DNA of 64,000 bases from JACCSI01 sp035575715 (GTDB lineage: Bacteria; Acidobacteriota; Vicinamibacteria; Vicinamibacterales; UBA2999): assembly GCA_035575715.1 (NCBI GenBank), contig DATLXN010000006.1, forward strand, positions 310,001 through 374,000. The letters run 5' to 3'. The position numbers and the translations under genes are program-made. Positions within the stretch are counted from its first letter, which is position 1. Each line of letters begins with the position of its first letter. Shown here piece by piece: positions 19,731 to 27,329 of this stretch. Under the pieces are notes generated by a model that did no database searches, had not been told where the DNA came from, and saw nothing but the letters and a program-made list of their open reading frames with translations.

Positions 19731-20969
19731 ATGACCACCAGACGCGTCTTCCTGAAATCGACCGGAATGGCGATGGTGACGCTCGGCTTTGCGCCGTCGT
19801 TCCTGGCTCGCACAGTCGAGGCTGCCGGCACTCGGCGCAAACTGCTGATTGCGATCTTTCAACGCGGCGCCGTTGACGGCCTCAACATGATCGTGCCGTA
19901 CGGCGAAGCCGACTATTACCGCGCCCGGCCGAACATTGCGATCGCCCGTCCGGGCAGCGGCGACGGCGCGGCGGTCGATCTCAATGGCTTTTTCGGGCTG
20001 CATCCGCGGATGGCGCCGCTCAAAGACTTATGGGACAACCGCTCGCTCGCCATCGTCCAGGCCTGCGGCTCGCCTGACAGCACGCGCTCGCACTTCGATG
20101 CGCAGGACTACATGGAGTCGGCGACGCCTGGCGTGAAGAGCACCAAGGACGGCTGGCTCAATCGTTACTTGCAGGTCGCGCACACCCACGACACGCCGCT
20201 GGCGGCCGTCGCGATGACGCGGCAGATGCCGCGCTCGCTGCAGGGCACTGCGCCGGCGTTGTCGATGGGGAACATCGGCGAGTTCAACGTGCGCGGCGGC
20301 ATGGGTGACAAGGACTCATTCGAGGCGGCGTATGCAGTGGCCGCCGATCAGGTATTCAAGGGCACCGCCAACGAGGCATTCGACGCGATGCGCACGCTGT
20401 CGTCGGCAACCGGCCAGAAGCCGTATCGTCCGGCTAACGGCGCGGTCTATCCGCGCACGCCCTTTGGTCAGTCGCTCCTGGAGATCGCCCGTCTCGCCAA
20501 AGCCGACGTCGGCCTCGAGATTGCGTTTGCTGAGAGCGGCCAGTGGGATCACCACGTCAATGAAGGCGGCGCGAACGGCCAGCTCGCCAATCGTCTCGAC
20601 GACTTCGCGCGCGGCATCGCTGCTCTCGCGCGAGACATCGGCGACCGGATGGCCGACACCATGATCCTGACGATGTCGGAATTCGGGCGTGCGGTGGTGG
20701 AGAACGGCAATCGCGGCACCGACCACGGTCACGGCAACGCGATGATGTTGATCGGCGGCAACGTCAAAGGCGGCATCCACGGCAACTGGCCCGGGCTGCA
20801 TGAAGGACAGCGCTTCGAAGGCCGCGACCTCGCAATCACCACTGACTTCCGCGACGTATTCGGCGAAGTCGTGGTGAGACACCTGGGCGCCGACGACATA
20901 CTCGCGGCGCGAGTGTTTCCCGGGTATGGGGTCAAGCCGAGGGTGTTCCGTAATGTGATTAAAGCGTAG
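19731..20969 (+). CDS. DUF1501 domain-containing exported protein
   Basis: This 412-residue protein begins with a twin-arginine-type signal (TTRRVFLKSTGMAMVTLGFA). It then shows the DUF1501 landmarks: LLIAIFQRGAVDGLNMIVPY, HPRMAPLKDLW, SPDSTRSHFDAQDYME, and the acidic His-rich block RGTDHGHGNAMMLIGG. The last resembles alkaline-phosphatase-superfamily metal sites. It begins 5 bp after the DUF1800 gene, the usual arrangement in Acidobacteria and Planctomycetes. The pair's role is unknown; export through Tat implies folding with a cofactor in the cytoplasm. If the DUF1800 frameshifts are real, this protein has lost its partner. Family call is secure. Confidence 0.9.
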   Translation: MTTRRVFLKSTGMAMVTLGFAPSFLARTVEAAGTRRKLLIAIFQRGAVDGLNMIVPYGEADYYRARPNIAIARPGSGDGAAVDLNGFFGLHPRMAPLKDLWDNRSLAIVQACGSPDSTRSHFDAQDYMESATPGVKSTKDGWLNRYLQVAHTHDTPLAAVAMTRQMPRSLQGTAPALSMGNIGEFNVRGGMGDKDSFEAAYAVAADQVFKGTANEAFDAMRTLSSATGQKPYRPANGAVYPRTPFGQSLLEIARLAKADVGLEIAFAESGQWDHHVNEGGANGQLANRLDDFARGIAALARDIGDRMADTMILTMSEFGRAVVENGNRGTDHGHGNAMMLIGGNVKGGIHGNWPGLHEGQRFEGRDLAITTDFRDVFGEVVVRHLGADDILAARVFPGYGVKPRVFRNVIKA

Positions 20970-20980
20970 GACGGACGGGC

Positions 20981-21016
20981 CACAGAGGCACAGAGACCAC
21001 AATTAAATTTCTGTGC
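20981..21016. repeat. 8-bp repeat (CACAGAGG) with hairpin
   Basis: CACAGAGG and CACAGAGA are followed by a partly matching unit. GCACAGA (20988-20994) can pair with TCTGTGC (21010-21016) across a 15-nt A/T-rich loop. It lies between the DUF1501 stop and the DSD1-family start, where it could act as a weak terminator. Confidence 0.55.
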
Positions 21017-21055
21017 TGCCGCGCTTCCGCGCAGCGTACGTGGCAGTATTGCATC

Positions 21056-22189
21056 GTGACTCTGCACACGCTGCCGACGCCGGCAGTTCTTATCGATCGG
21101 CCTCGCGCCCACGCCAATATCGATCGGATGCAGGAAGCCGCCGACAAGCGCGGCATTCGCATCCGGCCTCATGCCAAGACGCACAAGAGCCCGGTGGTGG
21201 CGCGGTGGCAGATCGATCGCGGCGCCATTGGCATCTGCTGCGCCAAACTCGGCGAAGCCGAGGTGTTCGCCGCGGCCGGCTTCACCGATATCCGACTCCC
21301 CTACCCACTCAACCCGATCAATGCGCCCCGGGTGTTCGCGTTGCTCGAACGCACGAACCTTTCGTTCATCGTCGATCACCTGGCCGTGGCTCGTGGATGG
21401 TCTGATGCGATCAATCAAGCCGGCCGGAGTGTTGACGTGTTGATCAAAGTCGATGTCGGGTTCCATCGCTGCGGTATCGACCCCGATCCACGCACGGCGA
21501 TCGATTTCATCTCCCAGGTCGCCGCCCTCCCGGGGCTGCGGCTCAAAGGCCTGCTCTCTCATGCGGGGCACGCCTACCACGCGACGTCGCAAGGCAATTT
21601 GCGCACCATTGCTGAAGATGAAGCGCGCACCCTGGTATCGCTGGTCGCGGCGGCGCGCCAACAGGGTGTCGATCTGGAAGAACTGAGCGCCGGTGCGACG
21701 CCGAGCGCCCGGTATTCGCTCGAACAGGACGGTCTGACCGAGTACCGCGCCGGCAATTACGTCTACTTCGATCGCACGCAGGTCGGCTTGGGTGCGGCGA
21801 CCCTCGACGACTGCGCGCTCACCGTGTTGGCGACAGTAGTGACCAAACCAGCGCCGGACCGGATCATTCTCGATTGCGGCACCAAGACACTCGCTGCCGA
21901 CGGCGCCCGGGGCTTTGAACCGCTCGACGGGCACGGTGCGATGTTCCGTGACCTGACGATGCCACTAGGTCAGCAGCCGGACCGTGACTTGATCATCGAG
22001 CGCCTCTCGGAGGAACATGCCACCGTGCGTGTCGCCTCGGGGCGGACCACCCTCGAGCCCGGCGATCGCGTCCGGGTCGTACCGAACCACTCGTGCGTAG
22101 TCTCCAATCTCGTCGATCAGGCGTGGATTGTCGACGGCGACACCATCATCGATGCGCTGCCGATTGCCGCGCGTGGAAAAATCAGCTGA
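21056..22189 (+). CDS. D-serine dehydratase / D-threonine aldolase family PLP enzyme (DSD1-like)
   Basis: This 377-residue cytoplasmic enzyme has an alanine-racemase-type TIM barrel followed by a DSD1 metal-binding C-terminal domain. Lys41 in IRPHAKTHKS is the expected PLP-linking lysine. The C-terminal PNHSCVVSNL motif supplies His-x-Cys ligands, the pattern of zinc-dependent eukaryotic-type D-serine dehydratase. Bacterial D-threonine aldolases carry His-x-Asp instead. Likely reaction: elimination of water from D-serine (or another D-3-hydroxy amino acid) to a 2-oxoacid and ammonia; aldol cleavage cannot be excluded. GTG start at 21056 with CAGTAT 6 nt upstream. It ends 2 bp before the BMC shell gene, so the two are surely co-expressed. 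That partnership is unusual. Confidence 0.82.
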   Translation: MTLHTLPTPAVLIDRPRAHANIDRMQEAADKRGIRIRPHAKTHKSPVVARWQIDRGAIGICCAKLGEAEVFAAAGFTDIRLPYPLNPINAPRVFALLERTNLSFIVDHLAVARGWSDAINQAGRSVDVLIKVDVGFHRCGIDPDPRTAIDFISQVAALPGLRLKGLLSHAGHAYHATSQGNLRTIAEDEARTLVSLVAAARQQGVDLEELSAGATPSARYSLEQDGLTEYRAGNYVYFDRTQVGLGAATLDDCALTVLATVVTKPAPDRIILDCGTKTLAADGARGFEPLDGHGAMFRDLTMPLGQQPDRDLIIERLSEEHATVRVASGRTTLEPGDRVRVVPNHSCVVSNLVDQAWIVDGDTIIDALPIAARGKIS

Positions 22190-22191
22190 CT

Positions 22192-22524
22192 ATGGCGAAG
22201 ACACCAGCCTCCGACGCGGCCACCACCGACCAGACCCCCGACATTGGCGAAGCGCTCGGCATGATCGAGACTCGCGGGTTCATCGGCATGATCGAAGCCG
22301 CCGATGCCATGGTCAAGACCGCCAACGTGACGTTCGTCGGCTGGCAGAAAGTTGATGCCGGGTTGGTCACCGCGATCGTGCGCGGGGATGTCGGCTCGGT
22401 CAAGGCGGCGACCGATGCGGGTGCCGCTGCGGCGCGCCGGGTCGGTGAACTGATCGGCGTGCACGTGATCGCCCGGCCGGGTGAGGACCTCGAGAAGATT
22501 TTTCCGATCAGTCCAAAGAAGTAG
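22192..22524 (+). CDS. Bacterial microcompartment (BMC-H) shell protein
   Basis: This 110-residue protein consists of a 20-residue polar N-terminal extension and one BMC domain (residues 21-107). The domain matches PduA/EutM/CcmK hexamer proteins: ALGMIETRGFIGMIEAADAM, VTAIVRGDVGSVKAATDAG and HVIARP near the end. Such proteins tile into the protein shells of carboxysomes and catabolic organelles. The central pore loop reads KVDAG instead of the common KIGSG, which would line the pore with acidic side chains. No pentamer (BMC-P), trimer (BMC-T), aldehyde dehydrogenase or PduL gene is in the window, so it is an orphan shell gene. Start ATG 22192 is 2 bp after the DSD1-family stop. Its end overlaps the MerR gene's end by 17 bp. 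Confidence 0.93.
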   Translation: MAKTPASDAATTDQTPDIGEALGMIETRGFIGMIEAADAMVKTANVTFVGWQKVDAGLVTAIVRGDVGSVKAATDAGAAAARRVGELIGVHVIARPGEDLEKIFPISPKK

Positions 22525-22987
22525 TTTTCTTCCGCTTTCCTGCCTTCTTGTTTTCGCGCGCCACCAGCTGGCGCAATTTCAGTTCTTCGCCGACCATCAA
22601 CAACGGCTGGCGCGGGTTGTCCAGGACGTTATAGATGTCGCCGCTCTCGGTGCGCGCGAAGATCTCTGTGCCGCTGATAAACAGCGTAATCGGCCCGCCG
22701 CCTTCAATCGCCTCGAACAATCGCACCTTGAAGCGTGAGCGCAACACCCGGATCAAGCGGCGAATCCTGGCGACGCTGAAACCCCGCCTGCGCAGATCGG
22801 CAAGCACCATCAGTTCGAGAAGTTCGACCGGACCATAGCGCCGTTCGGTAAAGCCTCCGGCGTCGGTTTTTTCAGAGGGCATCGACGACCGGAACACGCC
22901 ATGCGCGTCCCACCATTGCAGCTGGCGCGCGGACAGGCCGGTCAGTGCGGCGACTTCACGCGAGCTGTAGAGTTTCTTGAGTCGCAC
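22508..22987 (-). CDS. MerR-family transcriptional regulator
   Basis: This 159-residue protein has an N-terminal winged helix typical of MerR regulators (KLYSSREVAALTGLSARQLQ, residues 5-24, then WWDAHGVF). The usual following arm is LRRRGFSVARIRRLIRVL. The C-terminal half (FISGTEIFARTESGDIYNVL) is a small effector or antitoxin-like domain with no metal-binding Cys, so it is not a classical metal sensor. The C terminus is Lys-rich. Start is GTG at 22987. It is the last gene of a minus-strand run from thiO and converges on the BMC gene, overlapping it by 17 bp. Regulation of the BMC pair is possible but not shown by the sequence. Confidence 0.8.
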   Translation of the reverse strand: MRLKKLYSSREVAALTGLSARQLQWWDAHGVFRSSMPSEKTDAGGFTERRYGPVELLELMVLADLRRRGFSVARIRRLIRVLRSRFKVRLFEAIEGGGPITLFISGTEIFARTESGDIYNVLDNPRQPLLMVGEELKLRQLVARENKKAGKRKKTTSLD

Positions 22988-22997
22988 CGTTGGCTAC

Positions 22998-23282
22998 TCA
23001 CGCGACAGAGACGCGGTCGGCCATCGCCGCGCCGGCAAAGTCCTTCGCCGTCAGGCCGCCGTCCGAGTGTGTGGTGTAGGTCAGCGTGACCCGTTTGTAG
23101 TTGATGACGACGTCGGGATGGTGGTCAGCCGCTTCGGCGCCAGGCACGAGGCGGCTGATGAACTCCACGGCCTGCGGAAACCCGGTGAAGACGAACTGCT
23201 TGCGAATCGTACCGCCAGCACGCGTCCAGCCAGCGAGGTGGCCGAGCGCCGCGTCTGCCTCCGCGTCGCTCAGTGGGGCCAC
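22998..23282 (-). CDS. Pterin-4a-carbinolamine dehydratase
   Basis: This 94-residue protein matches PhhB/DCoH throughout. It has the active-site region AEAADHHPDVVINYKRVTLT with the conserved His-His and the ending THSDGGLTAKDFAGA. It dehydrates 4a-hydroxy-tetrahydropterin formed by aromatic amino acid hydroxylases and so recycles the cofactor. No phenylalanine hydroxylase gene is in the window; in many bacteria this enzyme also assists molybdopterin or folate metabolism. Length is standard. It overlaps the preceding unknown gene by 13 bp and is 10 bp from the MerR gene, in an apparent operon with thiO. Confidence 0.93.
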   Translation of the reverse strand: MAPLSDAEADAALGHLAGWTRAGGTIRKQFVFTGFPQAVEFISRLVPGAEAADHHPDVVINYKRVTLTYTTHSDGGLTAKDFAGAAMADRVSVA

Positions 23283-23629
23283 GGACGCTGCCCCCGAACG
23301 TCATCCAGTTGACGACGCAAGTCGTCGACGGCAATCAGTGCCGCTTTGACCGCCGCCCGCCGCGCACCGTCATCTGGTGACGCAAACCGATCTCCCGCGA
23401 GACGGTGGTAGGCGGTCGCTGCCGTTTGCAGGGCGTTGAGCGCGACGGTGTGCGCCTGCTGCCATTCCAGCCATTGCGCCAGCAGATCGGCGGCTTCCTC
23501 GGCGCGATCGCCCGGCACCGGAGGTCCATAGGTGTCGCCGGTATCGAGACGCCGCGCGGTGGCGACCCAGACACCCTCATCTTCGGTGAGTTGCACGCGG
23601 AACCCGAGGGTTGCGAAACGCTGTTCCAT
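23270..23629 (-). CDS. Hypothetical protein
   Basis: I do not recognise this 119-residue soluble protein. The first half has alternating beta-type sequence (FRVQLTEDEGVWVATARRLDTG). The second half is helical and rich in Ala, Arg and Asp (DDLRRQLDDVR). No signal peptide or membrane segment is seen. It sits between thiO (7 bp gap) and the pterin dehydratase gene (13 bp overlap), so it is very probably translated as part of that operon. Codon use and GC match the neighbours. Confidence 0.65.
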   Translation of the reverse strand: MEQRFATLGFRVQLTEDEGVWVATARRLDTGDTYGPPVPGDRAEEAADLLAQWLEWQQAHTVALNALQTAATAYHRLAGDRFASPDDGARRAAVKAALIAVDDLRRQLDDVRGQRPWPH

Positions 23630-23636
23630 GAAAGCC

Positions 23637-24758
23637 TCAGAGCCTGCCGAGACGCGACGGCGTTACCAGCGGCAGCGCCGAATCATCATTTGATCCGAGC
23701 ACGATGTTCTTGACCAGTGCCGCAGTCAGCGGCGCGAGCAACACGCCGTTGCGATAGTGGCCAGTCGCGTAAACCAAACCCGGCAGCACCGCAGACTGGC
23801 CCACCACCGGTAACCCGTCTGGCGACCCGGGCCGCAGGCCGACGCGCACTTCAGTGAACGAAGCTTGCCACAACTGCGGCACCAATGAGCAGCCGGCCTC
23901 GAGGAGATCGCGAACCCCGGCAGCCGTTGCCCGCTCGTCAAAGCCAGCGTCCTCAACGGTCGCGCCAACCAGCACTCGGCCGTTGAGCCAGGGCACGATG
24001 TAGCACTCGGGGCCCCAGATGACGTGCCGGAGCGGCTGCGACGTCGGCCAGGACAGGTGTAATAGTTGCCCGCGCACCGGTTTCACCGCCACCGGCTCGA
24101 CTCCCGCGACGGGAATCTGCCCGGACCAGCTCCCCGCGGCGAGAATCACGCGGTCGGCTGTTGATGATCCGTTGCGCGTTTCAACCGTGACCCGGCCGCC
24201 GGGCGCTGGGCCGATGGACAACACTGGCGTCTCGAGTGCGAACGTCGCACGATTACGCATCGCTCCCGCGGCAAGGGCATTGGTCAGGTCGGGTACGCCG
24301 ACCAATCCGTGCATCTCGATCAGCAGCGCGCCGCGCACCCCTGCGGCGGCGAGTGGTTCGACGGCCATCACTTCATCCGCTTCGAGCCACTGTGCGCTGA
24401 CCCCCTGCGCCGACAAGGCCGCCGCAGAGTCGCGCAGGCGCGTGGCGTGATCGTTCTCGAGCGCCACTTCGAGTGTGCCGTTGCGGGTGTATTGCACCGG
24501 CAGTCCGCCGGTCGCCGCGACGCGCCGCACAAACTCGTCGTAGAGATCGAGACTGCGGCGGCCAAGGGCGCGCAGCACGCCGGCGTCGTGGCCTTCAATG
24601 TAGGGTGCCAGTACGCCGGCTGAGGCCTGCGATGCGCCGGCACCAATGCGACGCGCATCGAAGACGCTGACTCGGGCGCCTGCTTCGGCAAGTTCATGGG
24701 CGCAGGCGCAGCCGATCACGCCGGCGCCGATGATGATGACTTCGGGGGATGAGGCCAT
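23637..24758 (-). CDS. thiO: Glycine oxidase ThiO-type FAD-dependent amine oxidase
   Basis: This 373-residue flavoprotein of the DAO/GO family has the dinucleotide motif VIIIGAGVIGCACAHELAEAG at its N terminus. QASAGVLAPYIEGHD follows, then RPGSPDGLPVVGQS, and the closing ATGHYRNGVLLAPLTA, a sequence type diagnostic of ThiO. It oxidises glycine to the imine used to build the thiazole of thiamin. No thiS, thiG or thiE is in the window, so it may instead serve general glycine or D-amino acid oxidation, which would fit the nearby D-amino-acid lyase. ATG 24758 is chosen; GTG 24761 is one codon earlier. It leads the minus-strand run to the MerR gene. Confidence 0.9.
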   Translation of the reverse strand: MASSPEVIIIGAGVIGCACAHELAEAGARVSVFDARRIGAGASQASAGVLAPYIEGHDAGVLRALGRRSLDLYDEFVRRVAATGGLPVQYTRNGTLEVALENDHATRLRDSAAALSAQGVSAQWLEADEVMAVEPLAAAGVRGALLIEMHGLVGVPDLTNALAAGAMRNRATFALETPVLSIGPAPGGRVTVETRNGSSTADRVILAAGSWSGQIPVAGVEPVAVKPVRGQLLHLSWPTSQPLRHVIWGPECYIVPWLNGRVLVGATVEDAGFDERATAAGVRDLLEAGCSLVPQLWQASFTEVRVGLRPGSPDGLPVVGQSAVLPGLVYATGHYRNGVLLAPLTAALVKNIVLGSNDDSALPLVTPSRLGRL

Positions 24759-24761
24759 CAC

Positions 24762-24881
24762 TCAGTCGCCGGGTAGCGGGTCTGGGCCGGGCCGGAGTGG
24801 AAGCCGACAGAAGTTATTCGACTCGACGCGCAGCGGGCGGTTCGTCTTGGCGTTGTAGTTCTCGTGGCGCCGACCGTCCAT
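24762..24881 (-). CDS. Possible 39-residue ORF upstream of thiO
   Basis: A short frame starting at ATG 24881 encodes a polar, Asn- and Arg-rich peptide (RRHENYNAKTNRPLRV, then NNFCRLPLRP) and stops just before thiO. Its composition is more protein-like than the two competing frames, yet I recognise no family. It may be the tail of a decayed gene or a small leader gene. Ribosome-binding support is weak. Confidence 0.25.
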   Translation of the reverse strand: MDGRRHENYNAKTNRPLRVESNNFCRLPLRPGPDPLPGD

Positions 24882-24884
24882 CGG

Positions 24885-25054
24885 CCTGACCCGAGAAGGG
24901 CGTTGGAGAGAAACGACGACAGCAGCACACGCGGCGCGTGCGCCTGGACTTTGGTGGGGTTGAGCCGGCGGCCGAGTGCCAAGCGAAACACGCCCTGAAC
25001 AATTGCGGCGAGAAGGCCGGCTTCACGCCCTTCAAGAGAACGCACTCGAGCCAT
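24885..25054 (-). pseudogene. Remnant of a carboxymuconolactone-decarboxylase-like gene
   Basis: From ATG 25054, behind TGGAGA at 8 nt, about 56 residues read MARVRSLEGREAGLLAAIVQ and then LGRRLNPTKVQAHAPRVLL. This resembles the opening of AhpD/CMD-family proteins (M-A-R-x-x-x-L-E-x-x-E-A-G). The Cys-x-x-Cys-His-like core that defines the family never appears. After ALLGSG the frame continues for about 40 residues of low-quality sequence and stops at the thiO start. I interpret it as a 3'-deleted gene. The call rests on a short similarity and is tentative. Confidence 0.4.
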
Positions 25055-25121
25055 TCGTTCTATCTCCACGTCCTATTGTCATCTGCTTGCTGCGAATAAG
25101 GGATCTCTTGATCGTAATCGG

Positions 25122-25775
25122 TCAGCGCCCGATGCGATATGCCATCACGACTCGAAGATCCGTTCGCAGCCCGCGACGAGCTTCTGCGGCGACGCGTGCG
25201 GCGTAGGCTGAAGAGAGCTGATCCGGGGCGACGGGCTCAAAGCCGCGGCGCTGATAGAACGGCGCGTTCCACGGGACCTCACGAAAGGTCGATAACGTAA
25301 CGGCTGGGTAACCTGCGCCGCACGCCCACGCACAGACCTCAGCGAGGAGGCGCGAGCCGAGGCCGAGTCGCCCGTGAGCAGGGAGAACGTCGAGTTCGTC
25401 GAGATTGGCGTAATCCCCGACCTCGCTCGCCGACGCGAAGCCGACCACTTCACCGTCGCGCGTGACCGCTACCCACAGCCGACCCGCCTGCTGTGCATCC
25501 CTCAAATCCTCTTCGGCACTGGTACGAAGTAGGAGTTCACCGGTGAGACCCGTTTCGGTGAAATGATTTTGAAAGAGGGTACTCGCCTCACGCTCGACTT
25601 CTGCCAGGCTGCCGATGTCCTCGGGCGCTCCAAGTCGAATCCGATACTCGGGGGAGGACGAGCCCCTGAATGTCGCGGCGGAATCGATCACGGCCGTACC
25701 AAAAGCGCCGTCAAGCGCAGGCCGCTGTGCAAAGACGCCCAAGCCAGCGCCAATGTGTCGCAAACAACCCGACAC
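25122..25775 (-). CDS. GNAT-family N-acetyltransferase
   Basis: This 217-residue frame carries a GNAT domain from about residue 46 (EYRIRLGAPEDIGSLAEVER) to residue 190. It has the acetyl-CoA site HGRLGLGSRLLAEVCAWA and the ending FYQRRGFEPV. The first 45 residues are not typical and may be untranslated; GTG 25775 opens the longest frame and GTG 25691 is an alternative. The acceptor is unknown. An inverted repeat GTGTCG/CGACAC sits at the longest start. The gene overlaps the small membrane gene upstream if that start is right. Confidence 0.8.
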   Translation of the reverse strand: MSGCLRHIGAGLGVFAQRPALDGAFGTAVIDSAATFRGSSSPEYRIRLGAPEDIGSLAEVEREASTLFQNHFTETGLTGELLLRTSAEEDLRDAQQAGRLWVAVTRDGEVVGFASASEVGDYANLDELDVLPAHGRLGLGSRLLAEVCAWACGAGYPAVTLSTFREVPWNAPFYQRRGFEPVAPDQLSSAYAARVAAEARRGLRTDLRVVMAYRIGR

Positions 25776-25998
25776 TAATCAATATGATGAGACCATTCGT
25801 CACGATCGACCGCCAGATGCGAGCCTCGATGTTTTGAACTCGATCTGTTTTTGCGGCCTCGTACATTCGCCGAAGCTCTTCGTCGCCAGGAACATATCGG
25901 GCCGCGCTCGTCTGCGGCCCGCCATCAGGCGGGTTCAATAGATCCATTTTGTAGGTCGCAAACGAGGCGAGGCTCCGAGGAGGAGAGCCGTTGGTCAC
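25711..25998 (-). CDS. Small single-span membrane protein, unknown
   Basis: This 95-residue frame has a polar N-terminal part (DEELRRMYEAAKTDRVQNIEARIW) and one membrane helix near the C terminus (SIVTNGLIILISVGLFATHW). The GTG at 25998 lies 2 bp after the P1 peptidase stop and would be translationally coupled; ATG 25947 is an alternative. I do not recognise a named family. The helix and charged flanks look like a real coding sequence rather than a shadow frame. Confidence 0.45.
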   Translation of the reverse strand: MTNGSPPRSLASFATYKMDLLNPPDGGPQTSAARYVPGDEELRRMYEAAKTDRVQNIEARIWRSIVTNGLIILISVGLFATHWRWLGRLCTAACA

Positions 25999-26000
25999 GT

Positions 26001-27234
26001 CTATTTCATCCGGCCATATTTCTTCAGCGCCGCCATCACGCGATCACCCGGCAGCCCAAAGGCGCGAATACCGTCGGCGCCGGTCATCGTCTCGGCCGCG
26101 AGCATCGCGTTGACCACTGCTTCTTCGGTCGCGTCAATGGTCGCGCGGAAGAGCGGGTCGAGGCGTTCATTCGGCAACATGGTCAGCGCCGGCGTGCCCT
26201 CGGGCGACGCGGCCTGCGGATTCGCCGTCGAACAATGCCAGGAACAGATCGCCAGAACCATTACTCGCCCAGCTGCCCAATCGGCCGAGGCCCATGCCAA
26301 CGCGACGCACGATACGTTCCAGTTGGTGCGGCAGCAGCGGGGCGTTGGTGGCGACAATCACGATGATCGACCCGCGGCCCATCGGGCTGCTGTCCGAAGC
26401 GTCGCCCGATCGCGCGCCACCGGTCGGCGGGCACGGCGGGATGAATCGCGTCCATGCACGCGACAGCGGCTGCGGCAACACCGTGCAGTAACCGAGGTCG
26501 GTGATCTCAGGCGCGACCGGCACGCCCAATACGCGCAGGTCGCCGCCGTATTTGCACTGCACCAGCACGCCGACGGTATAGCCGCCTTCTTCGACCGTCA
26601 TGACACGCGACGACGTGCCGATGCCGCCCTTGAATCCGTTGCAACCCATGCCGGTGCCGCCGCCGACGCCACCTTCCTGGACGCGTCCGGGCCGCGCCTG
26701 GTCGAGAGCCTGCGCGACGTGCACCGGCTTGACGTGTTCACCATTGGCATCATTGAGGACATCAAACGTCTCGGCGACGACCGGATAGGTAAACAGAAAC
26801 TCCCGGCCGTTCTTGATTTGCCACTGCACCGCTGCATCGCGAACCGTGCCGACACTGTGTGTTCCGGTGAGCAGAATCGGCCCTTCGAGAAAACCCGATT
26901 CCTTGATCCAGTTGGTGCCGGTCATGTCGCCGTTGCCATTGAGGTTGAACGTCGCGGCGAACACCGGATCCCAATTGCCGCGCGGCCGCGGCAGAATCGC
27001 GGTCACCCCGGTGCGAACCGGCCCCTGACCTGGAACTATCGCGCCGTCGCCCTGAATCAACGTCACATGGCCGACCGCGATGCCACTGACATCAGTGATC
27101 GCGTTGAGCGGCCCGGTTGCGCCGGGGAAAGGAATGCCGAGGTCGCGGCCTCGCGGCCGATTCTGGGCGGCCAGTGAAGCCGCGGTCAGAAAAGCAACGG
27201 CCACACCGACTGCCAAAAACCTTGTGCGTTTCAT
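26001..27234 (-). pseudogene. P1-family peptidase (DmpA/ornithine acetyltransferase fold), frameshifted near the 3' end
   Basis: This exported N-terminal-nucleophile aminopeptidase would have about 410 residues. The signal peptide (FLAVGVAVAFLTAASLAA) is followed by DVSGIAVGHVTLIQGDGAIV, GGVGGGTGMGCNGFKGGIG and the self-cleavage region MGRGSIIVIVATNAPLLPHQ. There the Gly-Ser bond releases Ser as nucleophile. Near 26228-26237 the frame shifts. The normal ending (ALTMLPNERLDPLFRATIDA, then EEAVVNAMLAAETMTG) continues in the -1 frame to the stop at 26001. The catalytic part is intact, so a single indel separates it from a full gene. ATG 27234 follows GAGGAA at 6 nt; TATACT at 27258-27263 is a likely -10 box. 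Confidence 0.85.
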
Positions 27235-27329
27235 CAATGATTCCTCGGACCGCGACAGTATAGCCCCCAGCTCAACCGCGCATGAGTGACCGCTCTTTGC
27301 TACGATGCCCTCTGCCCCGGTTACTCACT

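Noticed and set aside
21056..22189. Firm call as D-threonine aldolase making acetaldehyde for the shell
   Set aside because: The His-x-Cys metal motif points to the zinc D-serine dehydratase branch. The aldolase reading is kept only as one hypothesis.
22093..22191. Longer start for the BMC gene
   Set aside because: The extension overlaps the DSD1-family gene in another frame and has antisense-like composition. ATG 22192 directly precedes the conserved protein.
24762..25121. Thiamin (TPP) riboswitch upstream of thiO
   Set aside because: I see no conserved TPP aptamer core such as CUGAGA paired with ACYUGA; the gap holds gene remnants instead.
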